The notes beneath the pieces are model-generated. The model saw only the letters and a program-made list of their open reading frames with translations. It did no database searches and was not told the origin of the DNA. Below, piece by piece: positions 42,513-52,295 of a stretch of DNA of 64,000 bases. The stretch covers positions 43,485 through 107,484 of the forward strand of contig JAESQN010000029.1 in NCBI GenBank assembly GCA_016765135.1, in the 5' to 3' direction. The position numbers and the translations under genes were made by a program. The DNA comes from Robiginitomaculum sp. Its GTDB lineage: Bacteria > Pseudomonadota > Alphaproteobacteria > Caulobacterales > Maricaulaceae. Position 1 is the stretch's first letter, and the number at the start of each line of letters is the position of its first letter.

Positions 42513-43540
42513 ACTCGCACTTTCGCACGCCTTAGGGCTATAACGGCGAGGAGAAACACCACTATTGCGCCTGCCTGATGGGCCAAGGCCAAGTGTAGAG
42601 GCACTACGTATAATAATGTAGCAATGCCGAGGGCAATTTGCAAAACTATAGTCATTAGCACCCAACCGAGGGCGCGGCGCAGTTGATGTTCGTCTTGCCG
42701 TCGCGCCGACCACCAGCCCCAAATAGCTATCAAAAGCACGGCATATCCGAGCATCCTGTGGTTAAATTGAATGCTGGCGACATTTTCAAACATGTTGATC
42801 CAGGCCGGGCTTTGGGCGAAATAGCCGCTCGGCATCAACCCGCCGTCCATCAGTGGCCAAGTATTATATGTTAGCCCGGCATGGGTACCTGCGACGAATG
42901 CCCCGGCAATAATTTGCAAAAACACCAATAAAAACAATACATTTATGCGTTTAGCTAATTTTGGTTGTGCCTGCTTGTCTGGCCAGTCCTGCCTATTGTC
43001 CAACCATGTCCATAACAATATCGCTAAAATCACAAAAGCTACCCCAAGATGCACGGCCAGCCTATATTGGCTAACGGACACCCGGTCATTAACAAGCCCG
43101 CTGGCCACCATCCACCAACCGATAGCACCCTGTACACCTATCAGAAGCAAGACCCCTATAAAGCGGCCACGCTTGCCCGGTTTTATCTGCCCACGTATCA
43201 GGAAAAACACCAGCGGTATAAAATACACCAGCCCGATAGCCCGCCCGAGCAAACGGTGGCTCCATTCCATAAAATAGATAAATTTGAACCCGGCCAAATC
43301 CATATCCGGATGCTCGGCGCTAAATTCGGGAATTTTTCGGTATTTTGCAAATTCTACCGCCCATGCCTCGGCTGATAGTGGCGGTAAAACCCCTGTAATT
43401 GGCTTCCATTCGGTAATAGACAGCCCGGAATTGGTCAAACGCGTCGCACCACCCAGCAAGATGATGGAGACAACCATAATGATCATAATGAAAAGCCAGA
43501 TACTAACGGCACGATTATGCCCGGGCATAGTATGTAACAC
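42506..43540 (-). CDS. ctaA: Heme A synthase (CtaA/COX15)
   Basis: The protein has 344 residues with eight predicted transmembrane helices. Conserved heme-ligand regions are present: LGGATRLTNSGLSITEWKPI, MEWSHRLLGR, HLGVAF and NHRMLGYAV. It oxidises heme O to heme A for cytochrome aa3 oxidase. The start is best at a GTG at 43540, nine bases after GGAGGA; the TTG at 43561 overlaps that ribosome site, and the ATG at 43528 is possible. It lies next to tRNA-Pro. Confidence 0.9.
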   Translation of the reverse strand: MLHTMPGHNRAVSIWLFIMIIMVVSIILLGGATRLTNSGLSITEWKPITGVLPPLSAEAWAVEFAKYRKIPEFSAEHPDMDLAGFKFIYFMEWSHRLLGRAIGLVYFIPLVFFLIRGQIKPGKRGRFIGVLLLIGVQGAIGWWMVASGLVNDRVSVSQYRLAVHLGVAFVILAILLWTWLDNRQDWPDKQAQPKLAKRINVLFLLVFLQIIAGAFVAGTHAGLTYNTWPLMDGGLMPSGYFAQSPAWINMFENVASIQFNHRMLGYAVLLIAIWGWWSARRQDEHQLRRALGWVLMTIVLQIALGIATLLYVVPLHLALAHQAGAIVVFLLAVIALRRAKVRVY

Positions 43541-43573
43541 GTGCAAATTCCTCCGGCTCAAGGTGTGAAAAAA

Positions 43574-43650
43574 TGGTCGGAGCGATAGGATTTGAACCTA
43601 CGACCCCTCGCCCCCCAGGCGAGTGCGCTACCGGACTGCGCTACGCTCCG
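43574..43650 (-). tRNA. tRNA-Pro, anticodon GGG
   Basis: The 77-nt minus-strand sequence folds as a cloverleaf. The acceptor stem is CGGAGCG/CGCTCCG, with a discriminator A and an encoded CCA. The anticodon stem CTCGC/GCGAG encloses CTGGGGG, giving GGG. The T arm GGTTCAAATCC is standard. The 5' C1 is typical of proline tRNAs. It is located between the ctaA and MerR genes. Confidence 0.95.
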
Positions 43651-43741
43651 AAACATTTTTCCGTGTTCGTGCAGGCCTTATAAGCAAGCGATTGCCAACC
43701 GACAACAAGTTTTATGTATTGTATAGATATAATCAAAGCCC

Positions 43742-43830
43742 CGTAGGGTGCATAGAGCCTTTTCGGCGCACCAAGATGGCATTCCCTTCGGTCAAATGCA
43801 CCTTTGGCACACACCTAGGGCCTAACACAT
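43742..43830. repeat. Possible decayed palindromic element (GTAGGGTGCAT type)
   Basis: CGTAGGGTGCATAGAGCC and GGTCAAATGCACC with GGCGCACC resemble the start and inner stems of GTAGGGTG-type palindromes like family C. The outer right end is missing or decayed. The match is weak and no second copy of the same form was found. Confidence 0.3.
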
Positions 43831-43849
43831 CCACATCTGCGCATCTCTG

Positions 43850-44473
43850 CTATGTAAAGTCTTGCCACCGGGATTTTAGGGATTTTAGACGTTTGAGCGC
43901 GTCTTCCAGGTTTGATCTATCTTCTGGCTTAATGCGCGGGCCTTCTTCAACAGGGGTCGGTTTTGTAACGGGTTTAGAGGGCGGCCGGCGAGAAGCAATG
44001 TCTACAACGCCGTCTACAGCTCCGGGGCGGCGGACGATTTCTTCGTCCCGCGACACGGGGATTTCCCGCACTGGTTCAGCTTTGGGTTCTGGTTTCGGCT
44101 CCGCCGTCACAATAACCGGTTTGCCTGCTACGGATTTAATCCGCCTTGGCACAAGATTGGTGTCTTTAACCGACTTTGGTTTTGCGGCTTGCTCTACCGA
44201 GCGTCCCAAATCCATAACGCTCTGGGCGCCACGTATGCGGATGAGCTTTTGTACATCTTTGATCGGGTGTTTTTCCCGGTGCAATAATATTTTAATGCCG
44301 CGCAAAAACTCAATGTCCTCAGGGCGGTAAAACCGTCGGCCACCACGCCGTTTCATAGGTTGGATTTGCGGAAATTTACTTTCCCAAAACCGTAACACAT
44401 GAGCTTGCAAATCAAGTTCGTCCGCAGCCTCGCTAATCGTTCTAAATGCGCGTGTCGATTTAATCTGCGTCAT
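43850..44473 (-). CDS. MerR-family transcriptional regulator
   Basis: The protein has 207 residues. The N-terminal winged-helix domain spans about residues 10-75 ([26 protein letters not shown], then [18 protein letters not shown]). The remainder is low-complexity, rich in Pro, Lys and Glu, with no clear effector domain or metal-binding cysteines. A MerR-type gene beside ihfA and tRNA-Pro is a stable alphaproteobacterial arrangement, but its target genes are not known from the sequence. Confidence 0.88.
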   Translation of the reverse strand: MTQIKSTRAFRTISEAADELDLQAHVLRFWESKFPQIQPMKRRGGRRFYRPEDIEFLRGIKILLHREKHPIKDVQKLIRIRGAQSVMDLGRSVEQAAKPKSVKDTNLVPRRIKSVAGKPVIVTAEPKPEPKAEPVREIPVSRDEEIVRRPGAVDGVVDIASRRPPSKPVTKPTPVEEGPRIKPEDRSNLEDALKRLKSLKSRWQDFT

Positions 44474-44544
44474 TTCATAGCAGGCCCTAAGACCTGTCCC
44501 GTTATTGTTGCCAAATCACCATACCAGGCGAATCACCAAAGGTG

Positions 44545-44868
44545 CTAATCTTGATTAGACACTTCTTTTGTCAACGCCCCGTTAACACGATTTTTAAGAA
44601 TGTTGGAGGCCCTAAACCTCAAGACGCGGCGGGCGCTAATTGGTACATCTCGCCCGGTTTTGGGGTTGCGGCCCATTCTCGGTTTTTTTACCCGCACATC
44701 AAAAACACCAAACCCGGACAGTTTTACTTCCTCACCTTTGATCAGGGTTGTTGTAATATGCTTGAGTATTGATTCGATAATTATGGCAGATTCCGTTCGC
44801 GACAAGCCCACTTCTTTATAGACTGCGTCGATAATATCTGCCCTGGTTACTGTATATTCGCTCACCAA
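44545..44868 (-). CDS. ihfA: Integration host factor subunit alpha
   Basis: The protein has 107 residues with the HU/IHF pattern: LTRADIIDAVYKEVGLSRTE-type start, ESILKHITTTLIKGEEVKLSGFG and the DNA-binding arm with GRNPKTGRDVPI and RRVLRFRAS. IHF bends DNA sharply and assists recombination, replication and transcription. It follows fabH in the conserved plsX-fabH-ihfA-merR order. Confidence 0.95.
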   Translation of the reverse strand: MVSEYTVTRADIIDAVYKEVGLSRTESAIIIESILKHITTTLIKGEEVKLSGFGVFDVRVKKPRMGRNPKTGRDVPISARRVLRFRASNILKNRVNGALTKEVSNQD

Positions 44869-44974
44869 AATCCCCTGTAAAGAGTATGGCAGTATGCAAA
44901 AAAAAATGGCCTATGCCAACACTAAATTTGGCCAATACCATTTAAAATACTGATTATTAAGAATAATTCTGATC

Positions 44975-45949
44975 TTAATAGACCAAAAGTGCCGAACCCC
45001 AGGTAAATCCGCCGCCAAATGCCTCTAGCATGACCGTATGGCCCCGCTTTATCCGCCCGTCTTTAATGGCGACATCCATCGCAAGGGGTATAGACGCGGC
45101 TGATGTATTCGCGTGATAAGCCACCGTAGAGACCACCTGACCTCTGCGCAAATCCAGGCGTTTTGCTACCGCTTCCAAGATACGCTGATTGGCTTGATGT
45201 GGTACGAACCAGTCAATATCGGGAATGGGTATCCCTGCTTTATCAGAGCATTTAATCATGGAATCAGAAAGTTTTGTTACCGCCCGGCGAAACACTTTAT
45301 TGCCAACCATGCGCAACTTGCCAACGGTTTGCGTGGAAGACGGGCCGCCGTCAACATAGAGCAAATCGCGAAAACGTCCGTCTGAATGGATTTCAGTGTT
45401 CATGACCCCCGCGCCTGCACCTGGTTCTTTAGACGGTGTTGTTGACAATATCATAGCCCCTGCCCCGTCCCCGAACAGCACACAAGTGGTACGGTCGTTC
45501 CAGTCCAAAATCCGCGAAAACGTCTCGGCCCCGATCAATAATACATTTTTGGCACTACCTGCCCTGATCATGGCATCAGCCACACTTAACCCGTAGATAA
45601 ACCCCGAACACACGGCCTGCACATCAAATGCGGCGCCTTCCGTTATACCAAGTTTTTCTTGTATGATGGTGGCCGTGGCCGGAAAGGTCAGGTCAGGCGT
45701 CGATGTGGCAACAATGATCAGGTCGATTTCAGATGCTTCCATACCCGCCGCAAACAGCGCGTCTTTAGCCGCATTGGCGCCCAGATCAGACGTGTTTTGA
45801 CCTTCAGAGGCGATATAACGCTGGGTAATACCCGTGCGCTCCCTAATCCATGCATCGGACGTATCTACGGTCTCGGCCAATTGTTCATTGGTCAACACCC
45901 TGGGCGGCAAATAAGACCCAACCCCGCGAATATATGATTGAACTGTCAT
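44975..45949 (-). CDS. fabH: 3-oxoacyl-[acyl-carrier-protein] synthase III
   Basis: The protein has 324 residues. The catalytic triad is visible as Cys in DVQAVCSGFIYG, His in WFVPHQANQRI and Asn in VAYHANTSAAS. The substrate-tunnel Trp motif near SDAWIRERTGI is present. It starts fatty-acid synthesis by condensing acetyl-CoA with malonyl-ACP. The start overlaps the plsX stop by 4 bp. Confidence 0.96.
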   Translation of the reverse strand: MTVQSYIRGVGSYLPPRVLTNEQLAETVDTSDAWIRERTGITQRYIASEGQNTSDLGANAAKDALFAAGMEASEIDLIIVATSTPDLTFPATATIIQEKLGITEGAAFDVQAVCSGFIYGLSVADAMIRAGSAKNVLLIGAETFSRILDWNDRTTCVLFGDGAGAMILSTTPSKEPGAGAGVMNTEIHSDGRFRDLLYVDGGPSSTQTVGKLRMVGNKVFRRAVTKLSDSMIKCSDKAGIPIPDIDWFVPHQANQRILEAVAKRLDLRRGQVVSTVAYHANTSAASIPLAMDVAIKDGRIKRGHTVMLEAFGGGFTWGSALLVY

Positions 45950-47001
45950 GGTATATGAATTTCCAAATTATCGTCTTCGTCGTGTAAAGCATCAAGCGTG
46001 CGTTCAATTTCGTCCAGAAATGTACTGTCCGCCATTTCAATGGCCACGTTAAGCGCACTGGCAAATCCTATGGCATCCGTGCCGCCGTGGCTTTTAATGA
46101 CAACACCGTTCAAGCCTAAAAACACGCCGCCGTTAAATAGTCGCGGATCCATACGCTTTTTCATACGCCGCAAGGCTGGTAGATTGAATATGGCCGCTAT
46201 TTTGGAGAAGAAATTGTCCTGCAAGGCACCTTTGATGAACTTCCCGATAAGCCGCGCCGTACCCTCCGCAGTTTTCAGGGCAATATTGCCCGTAAACCCA
46301 TCCGTGACGATCACATCAACATCCCCCATAGAAATGTCATTACCCTCAACAAAACCAATGTAATTGAGGTCGATTTTCGAGCAAGACAGGCTGTCATGGG
46401 CCGCCTGTATAGTCGCATTGCCCTTGAGGCTCTCCGTGCCTACATTCAACAGACCGATACTGGGGCGTTTTTTCTTATATAATGTGCGGTAATAGGCCTC
46501 GCCCAATACGGCAAATTCCCTAAGCTGGTTGGCATCGCATTCAAGATTGGCACCCACATCCAGCACGACGCCAAAACCCTCCTGATGGGGCCAGCGGGCC
46601 GCAATTGCCGGGCGCTGTACGCCTTCTTTCATCCGCAAAATCAATTTGGACATAGCCATGAGCGCACCGGTATTGCCCGCAGATAACGCCACCAATGCCT
46701 CGCCCGATTTTACGGCGGCAATTGTGTTCCACATGCTGGTGCCTTTACCGCGCCGCATGGCGTGGGCTGGTTTGGCGTCCATGGCGATAACGGATTCGGT
46801 ATGGCGAATTTCGCAGCGTGCCAAGGTTTTTGGTGCCTTGGCCAACAAAGGTGCAAGTGCAGCCTCGTCCCCGTGGATTAAAAACCTGGCATGACGCCCT
46901 GCCCCGGCATGTTTTAAGAAATATTCTATACCAGCTATGACAATATCCGGGGCGTCGTCGCCGCCCATGGCGTCCACCGATATAATCAATCCGTCCAGCA
47001 T
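45946..47001 (-). CDS. plsX: Phosphate acyltransferase PlsX
   Basis: The protein has 351 residues with ISVDAMGGDDAPDIVI, the SAGNTGALMA segment, RPAIAARWP, GFVEGNDI and TDGFTGNIALKTAEG, all standard for PlsX. It converts acyl-ACP to acyl-phosphate for phospholipid synthesis. In most relatives yceD (DUF177) precedes it; here only 69 bp separate it from the cytochrome chaperone gene. Confidence 0.96.
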   Translation of the reverse strand: MLDGLIISVDAMGGDDAPDIVIAGIEYFLKHAGAGRHARFLIHGDEAALAPLLAKAPKTLARCEIRHTESVIAMDAKPAHAMRRGKGTSMWNTIAAVKSGEALVALSAGNTGALMAMSKLILRMKEGVQRPAIAARWPHQEGFGVVLDVGANLECDANQLREFAVLGEAYYRTLYKKKRPSIGLLNVGTESLKGNATIQAAHDSLSCSKIDLNYIGFVEGNDISMGDVDVIVTDGFTGNIALKTAEGTARLIGKFIKGALQDNFFSKIAAIFNLPALRRMKKRMDPRLFNGGVFLGLNGVVIKSHGGTDAIGFASALNVAIEMADSTFLDEIERTLDALHDEDDNLEIHIP

Positions 47002-47070
47002 TCGTTTCCCGTTTGTTATTTATTATAGGCTTCTGCTTATAAGGGAAAAACGCCCTTGGATATAGATTTC

Positions 47071-47610
47071 TTACGGAAAAACAGGAAAAATAAATTCAGC
47101 ATGGGCAATTTGCCCTAAATTATTTTCGCGCAAATTAGCATGAAACCCGTTGATATATTTGATAAAAATGCCTGGATCACCCTCATTTTTGGCGATGTAT
47201 TTACCAATAACATTAGATAGTTCTTTCTCTACACCCTCGTCTGCCCCCAAAGCATCCGCATATGACTTTGAACGGGCGAAAAACATCTTCGCCATAGGCT
47301 TGATCCGCCGCGCAACCCCGGTATCGCTGAGACCTTCTTCGCGCAAGGCCACATCAAAATCATCAATCATTACATCATATATGGCTTGAGACAGCTGAGA
47401 CCCGGTTTTACCGTGGCCACGCAGAACAAACATGATGGTCGCAAGGTGCAGGCACAGTATTTCCATACGTCCGTCCGTAGTGTCAGGGCACAAATTATCC
47501 CCGTAAAACACGGTGTCACGGGATTTTTCCATGCTTTTCCGGTAAATTTGACGGGCGTCTTTAATCTCCGCCCGCTCTGAGCTAATAATCCGCGACAAAA
47601 TTTTTAACAT
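47071..47610 (-). CDS. Ubiquinol-cytochrome c chaperone family protein
   Basis: The protein has 179 residues, mainly helical, with the family features LYGDN-like FYGDNLCPDTTDGRMEIL, LRGHGKTGSQLSQAIYDVMIDDFDVALREEGLSDTGV and VARRIKPMAKMFFARSKSY. Members (CBP3 type) assist assembly of the cytochrome bc1 complex. It is divergent from bamE with about 100 bp between, a conserved arrangement. Confidence 0.88.
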   Translation of the reverse strand: MLKILSRIISSERAEIKDARQIYRKSMEKSRDTVFYGDNLCPDTTDGRMEILCLHLATIMFVLRGHGKTGSQLSQAIYDVMIDDFDVALREEGLSDTGVARRIKPMAKMFFARSKSYADALGADEGVEKELSNVIGKYIAKNEGDPGIFIKYINGFHANLRENNLGQIAHAEFIFPVFP

Positions 47611-47712
47611 TTATATCTTTCTTTTAACACATGGCACCTTGCCATGACCGTTTTGATTGGGTAATGGATACGCTGACAAATTGGAAGAGACAAATTGGTA
47701 CAGAAAGCTTTT

Positions 47713-48237
47713 ATGCGACTTTCGTTTTTTAAATCAGGCTTAGTAAAGACAATAAGCCCCAAGATCATGGTTTCTGCGCTTCTTATGTTAGGCCTAACCG
47801 CCTGCAATCCAACTCTCCGCAATCACGGCTATATTCCGACCGAGGACAAGCCGCAAGCCGTCAATCCTGATACGGATACCAAAGCCAGTGTTTTGGCCCG
47901 GCTCGGTAACCCTTCCGTAAAAAGCACATTTGACGAAAACACATGGTATTATTTGACCAGTGTGCGCCAACGCCTGGCCTATTTGCGCCCAATTACCGAA
48001 GAACGTACCATCACGGCTATATCCTTCAATGAAGACGGGCAAGTGCAGACGGTCGCAGAATACGGCATTGAAAACGGTCAATACGTCAATTATTCAAACC
48101 GCGAAACCCCCACAAGGGGCCGCGAGCTGTCCGTACTCGAACAAATTTTCGGCACCATTGGTCGCATTCCGATTGACCAACTTGGTGGCAACCAGAACAT
48201 TCCGGGGGGAAGTGGCGGCCCTGGCGGCGGACGATAA
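47713..48237 (+). CDS. bamE: Outer-membrane assembly lipoprotein BamE (SmpA/OmlA)
   Basis: The protein has 174 residues from MRLSFFKSGLVK; a TTG at 47695 also opens the frame, but the ATG is preferred. The lipobox LGLTACNP predicts lipidation. The BamE fold is seen as SVLARLGNPSVKSTFDENTWYYLTS and ITAISFNEDGQV. BamE supports the BAM complex that inserts barrels such as LptD. The C-terminus is Gly/Pro-rich (GGSGGPGGGR). A strong terminator follows. Confidence 0.9.
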   Translation: MRLSFFKSGLVKTISPKIMVSALLMLGLTACNPTLRNHGYIPTEDKPQAVNPDTDTKASVLARLGNPSVKSTFDENTWYYLTSVRQRLAYLRPITEERTITAISFNEDGQVQTVAEYGIENGQYVNYSNRETPTRGRELSVLEQIFGTIGRIPIDQLGGNQNIPGGSGGPGGGR

Positions 48238-48257
48238 ACGTCCCCCACCACGACCGC

Positions 48258-48288
48258 AAAAAACCCGGTGCTTGCACCGGGTTTTTTT
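48258..48288. terminator. Bidirectional terminator between bamE and thiL
   Basis: AAAAAACCCGGTGC and GCACCGGGTTTTTTT form a perfect stem with a short loop, with A and T tracts on either side. It can end both the bamE transcript and the minus-strand thiL transcript. Confidence 0.9.
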
Positions 48289-48311
48289 GTGAGTGAAGAT
48301 GGATAAAGTGT

Positions 48312-49283
48312 CTAAAAATGTCGATAGCCCGGCTCTGTTACTGGGATAACCTCCCCATCGCTACCCCGACATGTTACACCTGCGCCAGATATTACCTTGC
48401 CTATGACTGCAAGGTTTATCTTTCTTAGTGCTGCTTGCTTTTTAAGGGCCGGGATTTGCGCTTCTGAGACGCACATCAAAACTTGATAATCATCCCCGCC
48501 CGTTGCCAATTCCAGCCGTGCCACTTGTTGATCCGGTTGGGCCGACACCCAAGCGGTGCTGATAGTAGAAAGCGGTATTGCAGGCAGGTTTATGTCTATG
48601 CACACACCGCTCGCCCGCGCCAAATGCTCTGCATCAGCTAGTAAGCCGTCAGATATATCAATGGCCGCATTGGCATATGTCCTCACCCCGGCGCGAAATT
48701 CGAATGCAGGGCGCGGCATATGGTATTTATTCACCCAAAATTTGGTTGGATATACTTCCGTATCTATTTGTTTTAACAAAGTTTTTAACCCCAAATAGCT
48801 CCCACCTATATTACCCGTCACACAGACGAAATCACCAATCTTGGCACCTGTTCGCAAGACAGCCTTGCCAGTTGGTACAGTGCCGATCATTGTTACGCTC
48901 ATGGTCAGTGGCCCGTCCGTGCGTGTGGTATCTCCGCCCCATAATTTTACTTCATAGTCATATTGGGCTGCGTCCAACCCGCTACAAAAATCTTTCAGGG
49001 CTTCCAAATCCGTCTTTTTAGGAAGTGATAAAGACAAAAAATAGCCCAGCGGGTCTGCGCCTTTGGCAATAATATCCGAAACGTTCACCGCGATAAGTTT
49101 TTGAGCGATTTGCGCGTCAAATTTATCTTGGGGGAAATGCACCCCTTCGACCAAAGTATCCATGCTGATCACCGCGTCAAATCCGGCGGGTGGTTTCCAG
49201 ACAGCAGCGTCGTCCTTGAGGTCAAGCCCCTCTGGGCCAGCCAGGCAGCTTAGATATTCGGCGATGAAACCAAATTCATCCAT
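48312..49283 (-). CDS. thiL: Thiamine-monophosphate kinase
   Basis: The protein has 323 residues. The ATP/Mg motifs of the PurM-like family are visible: LKDDAAVW, SMDTLVEGVHF, VNVSDIIAKGADPLGYFLSLSLP, LWGGDTTR and DISDGLLADAEHLARAS. ThiL makes thiamine diphosphate, the cofactor of the ThDP enzyme at 5643. It overlaps nusB by 8 bp. No TPP riboswitch precedes it. Confidence 0.94.
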   Translation of the reverse strand: MDEFGFIAEYLSCLAGPEGLDLKDDAAVWKPPAGFDAVISMDTLVEGVHFPQDKFDAQIAQKLIAVNVSDIIAKGADPLGYFLSLSLPKKTDLEALKDFCSGLDAAQYDYEVKLWGGDTTRTDGPLTMSVTMIGTVPTGKAVLRTGAKIGDFVCVTGNIGGSYLGLKTLLKQIDTEVYPTKFWVNKYHMPRPAFEFRAGVRTYANAAIDISDGLLADAEHLARASGVCIDINLPAIPLSTISTAWVSAQPDQQVARLELATGGDDYQVLMCVSEAQIPALKKQAALRKINLAVIGKVISGAGVTCRGSDGEVIPVTEPGYRHF

Positions 49284-49776
49284 CGCTTTCGCCGTCTACA
49301 CCACCAGGCACTCCGAACTCTCCGGGGCGACGTTCACGAGCTAGCTTATCTAGCGCCGCATTGACAAAACCCGGCTCTTTTCCCGCGTAAAAATCCCTGG
49401 CCAGTCCGACATATTGGTCAATAATCACGACGGCAGGCACTTCAAACAGGCGCAATAATTCATAGGACGCACAGCGCATAAGCGCACGTAATGTCACATC
49501 AAGACGGCTTAGTTTCCAGTTCTCGCCTAGCTTACCAGAAATAGCCTCGTCAACCGCATCTTGCTCGGCCACAACGCCTAGAACGATCAATTCAAAAAAA
49601 TCTTCGTCAGCGTTAGCCTTGTCTTGCACATCACTCGCATCGCGCCATTTTTCGTTAAATTGCTGCACAACGAATTTGGATTTATGGCTCGATAGCTCCA
49701 TCTGGTACAAAGCCTGTATGGCTGCAAGGCGCGCCAATCTGCGGCGTTTTGTGTCAATATTGCCGTCCATGATCAA
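49276..49776 (-). CDS. nusB: Transcription antitermination factor NusB
   Basis: The protein has 166 residues, all helical, with [18 protein letters not shown] and [37 protein letters not shown] [20 protein letters not shown] and [13 protein letters not shown]. It works in rRNA antitermination with NusE. It overlaps nrdR by 4 bp; the riboflavin genes that normally lie between them are missing here. Confidence 0.95.
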   Translation of the reverse strand: MIMDGNIDTKRRRLARLAAIQALYQMELSSHKSKFVVQQFNEKWRDASDVQDKANADEDFFELIVLGVVAEQDAVDEAISGKLGENWKLSRLDVTLRALMRCASYELLRLFEVPAVVIIDQYVGLARDFYAGKEPGFVNAALDKLARERRPGEFGVPGGVDGESDG

Positions 49777-50276
49777 GCCTTTTCACTACCATTATCGTCT
49801 TTATCGTCTGCATTTTCTTTATCATTGGAGAGTTTTTCCTCACCAATAAAGCTTTCAAAATCTGAAACTTCGTGAAAGTTTTTATAAACCGAAGCATAAC
49901 GCACATAACCAATACTGTCCAAATGCGGCAAGCTATCCATGACCATTTGGCCGATAATTTCGCTGGACACTTCGCTCGAACCAATGCTCTCCAAACGTCT
50001 GACAATCGCGCTGATCATACGTTCGATCTGTTCTTCTTTCACCGGGCGTTTTTGCAAGGCAATGGTGACAGATGCCAGTAATTTATCCCGCTCAAAGGGT
50101 GCGCGGCGACCATTTTTTTTAACGACCGTTAATTCCCGTAACTGCACCCGCTCAAATGTCGTGAAACGCGCCCCGCAGCCATTACACAGCCGGCGCCGAC
50201 GAATAGCATTGCCGTCCTCGGTGTGGCGGCTATCTTTGACCTGGCTATCTACATTTGAGCAAAACGGGCAGCGCAT
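49773..50276 (-). CDS. nrdR: Transcriptional repressor NrdR
   Basis: The protein has 167 residues. The N-terminal zinc ribbon [17 protein letters not shown] and [17 protein letters not shown] has four cysteines. The ATP-cone domain follows with [17 protein letters not shown]. It represses ribonucleotide reductase genes according to nucleotide levels. The C-terminus is an acidic tail ([13 protein letters not shown]) beyond the usual length. It lies 7 bp after glyA. Confidence 0.95.
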   Translation of the reverse strand: MRCPFCSNVDSQVKDSRHTEDGNAIRRRRLCNGCGARFTTFERVQLRELTVVKKNGRRAPFERDKLLASVTIALQKRPVKEEQIERMISAIVRRLESIGSSEVSSEIIGQMVMDSLPHLDSIGYVRYASVYKNFHEVSDFESFIGEEKLSNDKENADDKDDNGSEKA

Positions 50277-50283
50277 AAATCAC

Positions 50284-51546
50284 CTATAAGTCCGCGTATA
50301 ACGGGAAAGCTTTGGTTAAATCCGCGACCCGGCCCCGCACGGAAGCTTCAACTTCGGCATTACCCTTGGGGTTTTCGGCCAGCGCGTCCAGGACTTCCGC
50401 CATCAATTCGCCGATCAGTTTAAATTCGTCCTGACCAAAGCCGCGTGTTGTTCCCGCAGGGGAACCAATACGAATACCCGATGTAATCGTAAATTTCTCG
50501 GTATCAAACGGAATGCCGTTTTTGTTGCAAGTAATATTGGCCCGCTCCAAAGCATGTTCGGCATGTTTGCCCTTAACACCTTTGGGCCGCAAATCAATCA
50601 GCGCCAAATGGGTATCGGTGCCGCCGCTAACTACGGCGTAACCGGCCTTGACCAAAGTATCCGCCATCATTTGGCAATTGCGTACCGTATCGCGGGCATA
50701 GGTTTTAAATTCTGGCCTAAGGGCTTCGCCGAACGCGACAGCCTTGGCGGCGATGACGTGCATCAACGGCCCGCCCTGCAAACCGGGAAAAATGGCGGAG
50801 TTGATTTTTTTGGCTATGGCCGCGTCATTGGTCAACACCATGCCGCCCCGGGGGCCGCGCAGGGTTTTGTGGGTTGTTGTTGTCACAATATGAGCATGGG
50901 GCAGCGGGCTTGGGTGAACACCGCCTGCAACCAGCCCGGCAAAATGGGCCATGTCCACATGCAAATAAGCACCAACTTTATCGGCAATAGCCCGGAAACG
51001 CGCAAAATCAATGATGCGGGCATAGGCCGAACCACCCGCAATGATCATTTTGGGTTTATGTTCCAGCGCCAAAGCTTCCACGGCATCATAATCAATCTGG
51101 CAATTGTCTTCGCGTACACCGTAAGCGACCGCATTAAACCATTTGCCCGACATATTGGGCTTGGCCCCGTGGGTCAAATGCCCACCGGACGCCAAATCCA
51201 TACCCATAATCGTATCACCCGGTTGCAACAGCGCCAGCATGACGGCCTGATTGGCCTGGCTGCCGGAATGGGCCTGGACATTGGCAAAGCCGCAATCAAA
51301 CATCTGTTTGGCGCGCTCTATGGCCAGTGTCTCGACCACATCAACAAACTCGCAGCCGCCGTAATAGCGCCGCCCCGGATAACCTTCGGCGTATTTATTG
51401 GTCAACACGGACCCTTGGGCATCCATAACGGCACGCGAGACAATGTTTTCAGAAGCAATCAGCTCGATCTGATCTTGTTGGCGGCGCAGCTCGTGCTTTA
51501 TGGCGGCCAGCACTTGTGTGTCACTACCGTGGAGAGAGGCTAACAT
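50284..51546 (-). CDS. glyA: Serine hydroxymethyltransferase
   Basis: The protein has 420 residues. The PLP-lysine motif is [16 protein letters not shown]. Other conserved parts are [37 protein letters not shown] and the [14 protein letters not shown] region. It interconverts serine and glycine with tetrahydrofolate. Together with tdh and kbl downstream it connects threonine, glycine and one-carbon metabolism. It is first in the glyA-nrdR-nusB-thiL unit. Confidence 0.97.
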   Translation of the reverse strand: MLASLHGSDTQVLAAIKHELRRQQDQIELIASENIVSRAVMDAQGSVLTNKYAEGYPGRRYYGGCEFVDVVETLAIERAKQMFDCGFANVQAHSGSQANQAVMLALLQPGDTIMGMDLASGGHLTHGAKPNMSGKWFNAVAYGVREDNCQIDYDAVEALALEHKPKMIIAGGSAYARIIDFARFRAIADKVGAYLHVDMAHFAGLVAGGVHPSPLPHAHIVTTTTHKTLRGPRGGMVLTNDAAIAKKINSAIFPGLQGGPLMHVIAAKAVAFGEALRPEFKTYARDTVRNCQMMADTLVKAGYAVVSGGTDTHLALIDLRPKGVKGKHAEHALERANITCNKNGIPFDTEKFTITSGIRIGSPAGTTRGFGQDEFKLIGELMAEVLDALAENPKGNAEVEASVRGRVADLTKAFPLYADL

Positions 51547-51653
51547 ATCGAATCCTTTTCAGCCTGGTTCATTCAAGCTGACAAACTAACCAGAGGGTTC
51601 ACACCCTGCAATAAAATAATCATGCGAAAGGAGACGAATTTAAAACCGGTTAT

Positions 51654-52025
51654 CTAAAAACGGTTATCCGGCCCGTTATCGCGGTCACTTTGTAAAGCGC
51701 GCATCATATCTATTTCAGACATCTCTTTGGGCTGCTCTTCGCCGTGCTCAAGATTCAATATCGGAGCTTGATCTTCCTCGTCGGGAATATCGTCGTCCAT
51801 GATCACACGTTGCAAGCCAACAATCAAACTTTCGCGCAAATCATCCAAAACCAAAGTTTTGTCCGCTAGTTCGCGCAAGGCCACAACGGGCGTCTTGTCA
51901 TTGTCGCGCTCAACCGTCAACGGCGCACCCGCAGCAATGCTCCGCGCCCGGTGTGAGGCCATCAAAACCAGTTCAAACCGGTTCGGTAAAACTTCAATAC
52001 AATCTTCAACAGTAACCCGTGCCAT
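51654..52025 (-). CDS. rpoZ: DNA-directed RNA polymerase subunit omega
   Basis: The protein has 123 residues starting [28 protein letters not shown], with [18 protein letters not shown], the omega signature. The second half is acidic and variable. Omega stabilises the beta-prime subunit. Usual neighbours (spoT/rel) are not beside it. Confidence 0.95.
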   Translation of the reverse strand: MARVTVEDCIEVLPNRFELVLMASHRARSIAAGAPLTVERDNDKTPVVALRELADKTLVLDDLRESLIVGLQRVIMDDDIPDEEDQAPILNLEHGEEQPKEMSEIDMMRALQSDRDNGPDNRF

Positions 52026-52124
52026 AAAATCTCCGAATCTTCGTGCGCATGACGCGCTAAATTAGCAAACCGCTATATAGGCAAGTCTGGATATTTGGCA
52101 AGAGGAATATTCATTGCCTGACTC

Positions 52125-52256
52125 CTTCCTCCGTTTACGGGGGAAGTACCCCGCAGGGGGGATGGGGGGAACAACTATACTTCTGACGCATGGCGAGAGT
52201 TTACCCCCCATCGAGCGCCAAGAGGCGCCCACTTCCCCCGTAAAAAACGGAGGAAG
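52125..52256. repeat. Palindromic element, family B copy 2
   Basis: Outer arms CTTCCTCCGTTTACGGGGGAAGT and ACTTCCCCCGTAAAAAACGGAGGAAG are inverted complements. Inner ACCCCGCAGGGGGGATGGGGGG pairs with CCCCCCAT. The inner CCCCG-AGGGGGGATGGGGG is nearly the same as in the copy at 63769-63936. It fills the gap between rpoZ and the nitroreductase gene. Confidence 0.8.
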
Positions 52257-52295
52257 AAATACCTCACGGCCCCACTTAAACGTAAAACGCACTAC

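Noticed and set aside
50554..51543. 329-residue ORF on the plus strand
   Set aside because: It is the antisense of glyA, whose family motifs are complete on the other strand.
49284..51653. TPP or glycine riboswitch before thiL or glyA
   Set aside because: thiL has no leader (it overlaps nusB), and the 107 bp before glyA show no riboswitch core.
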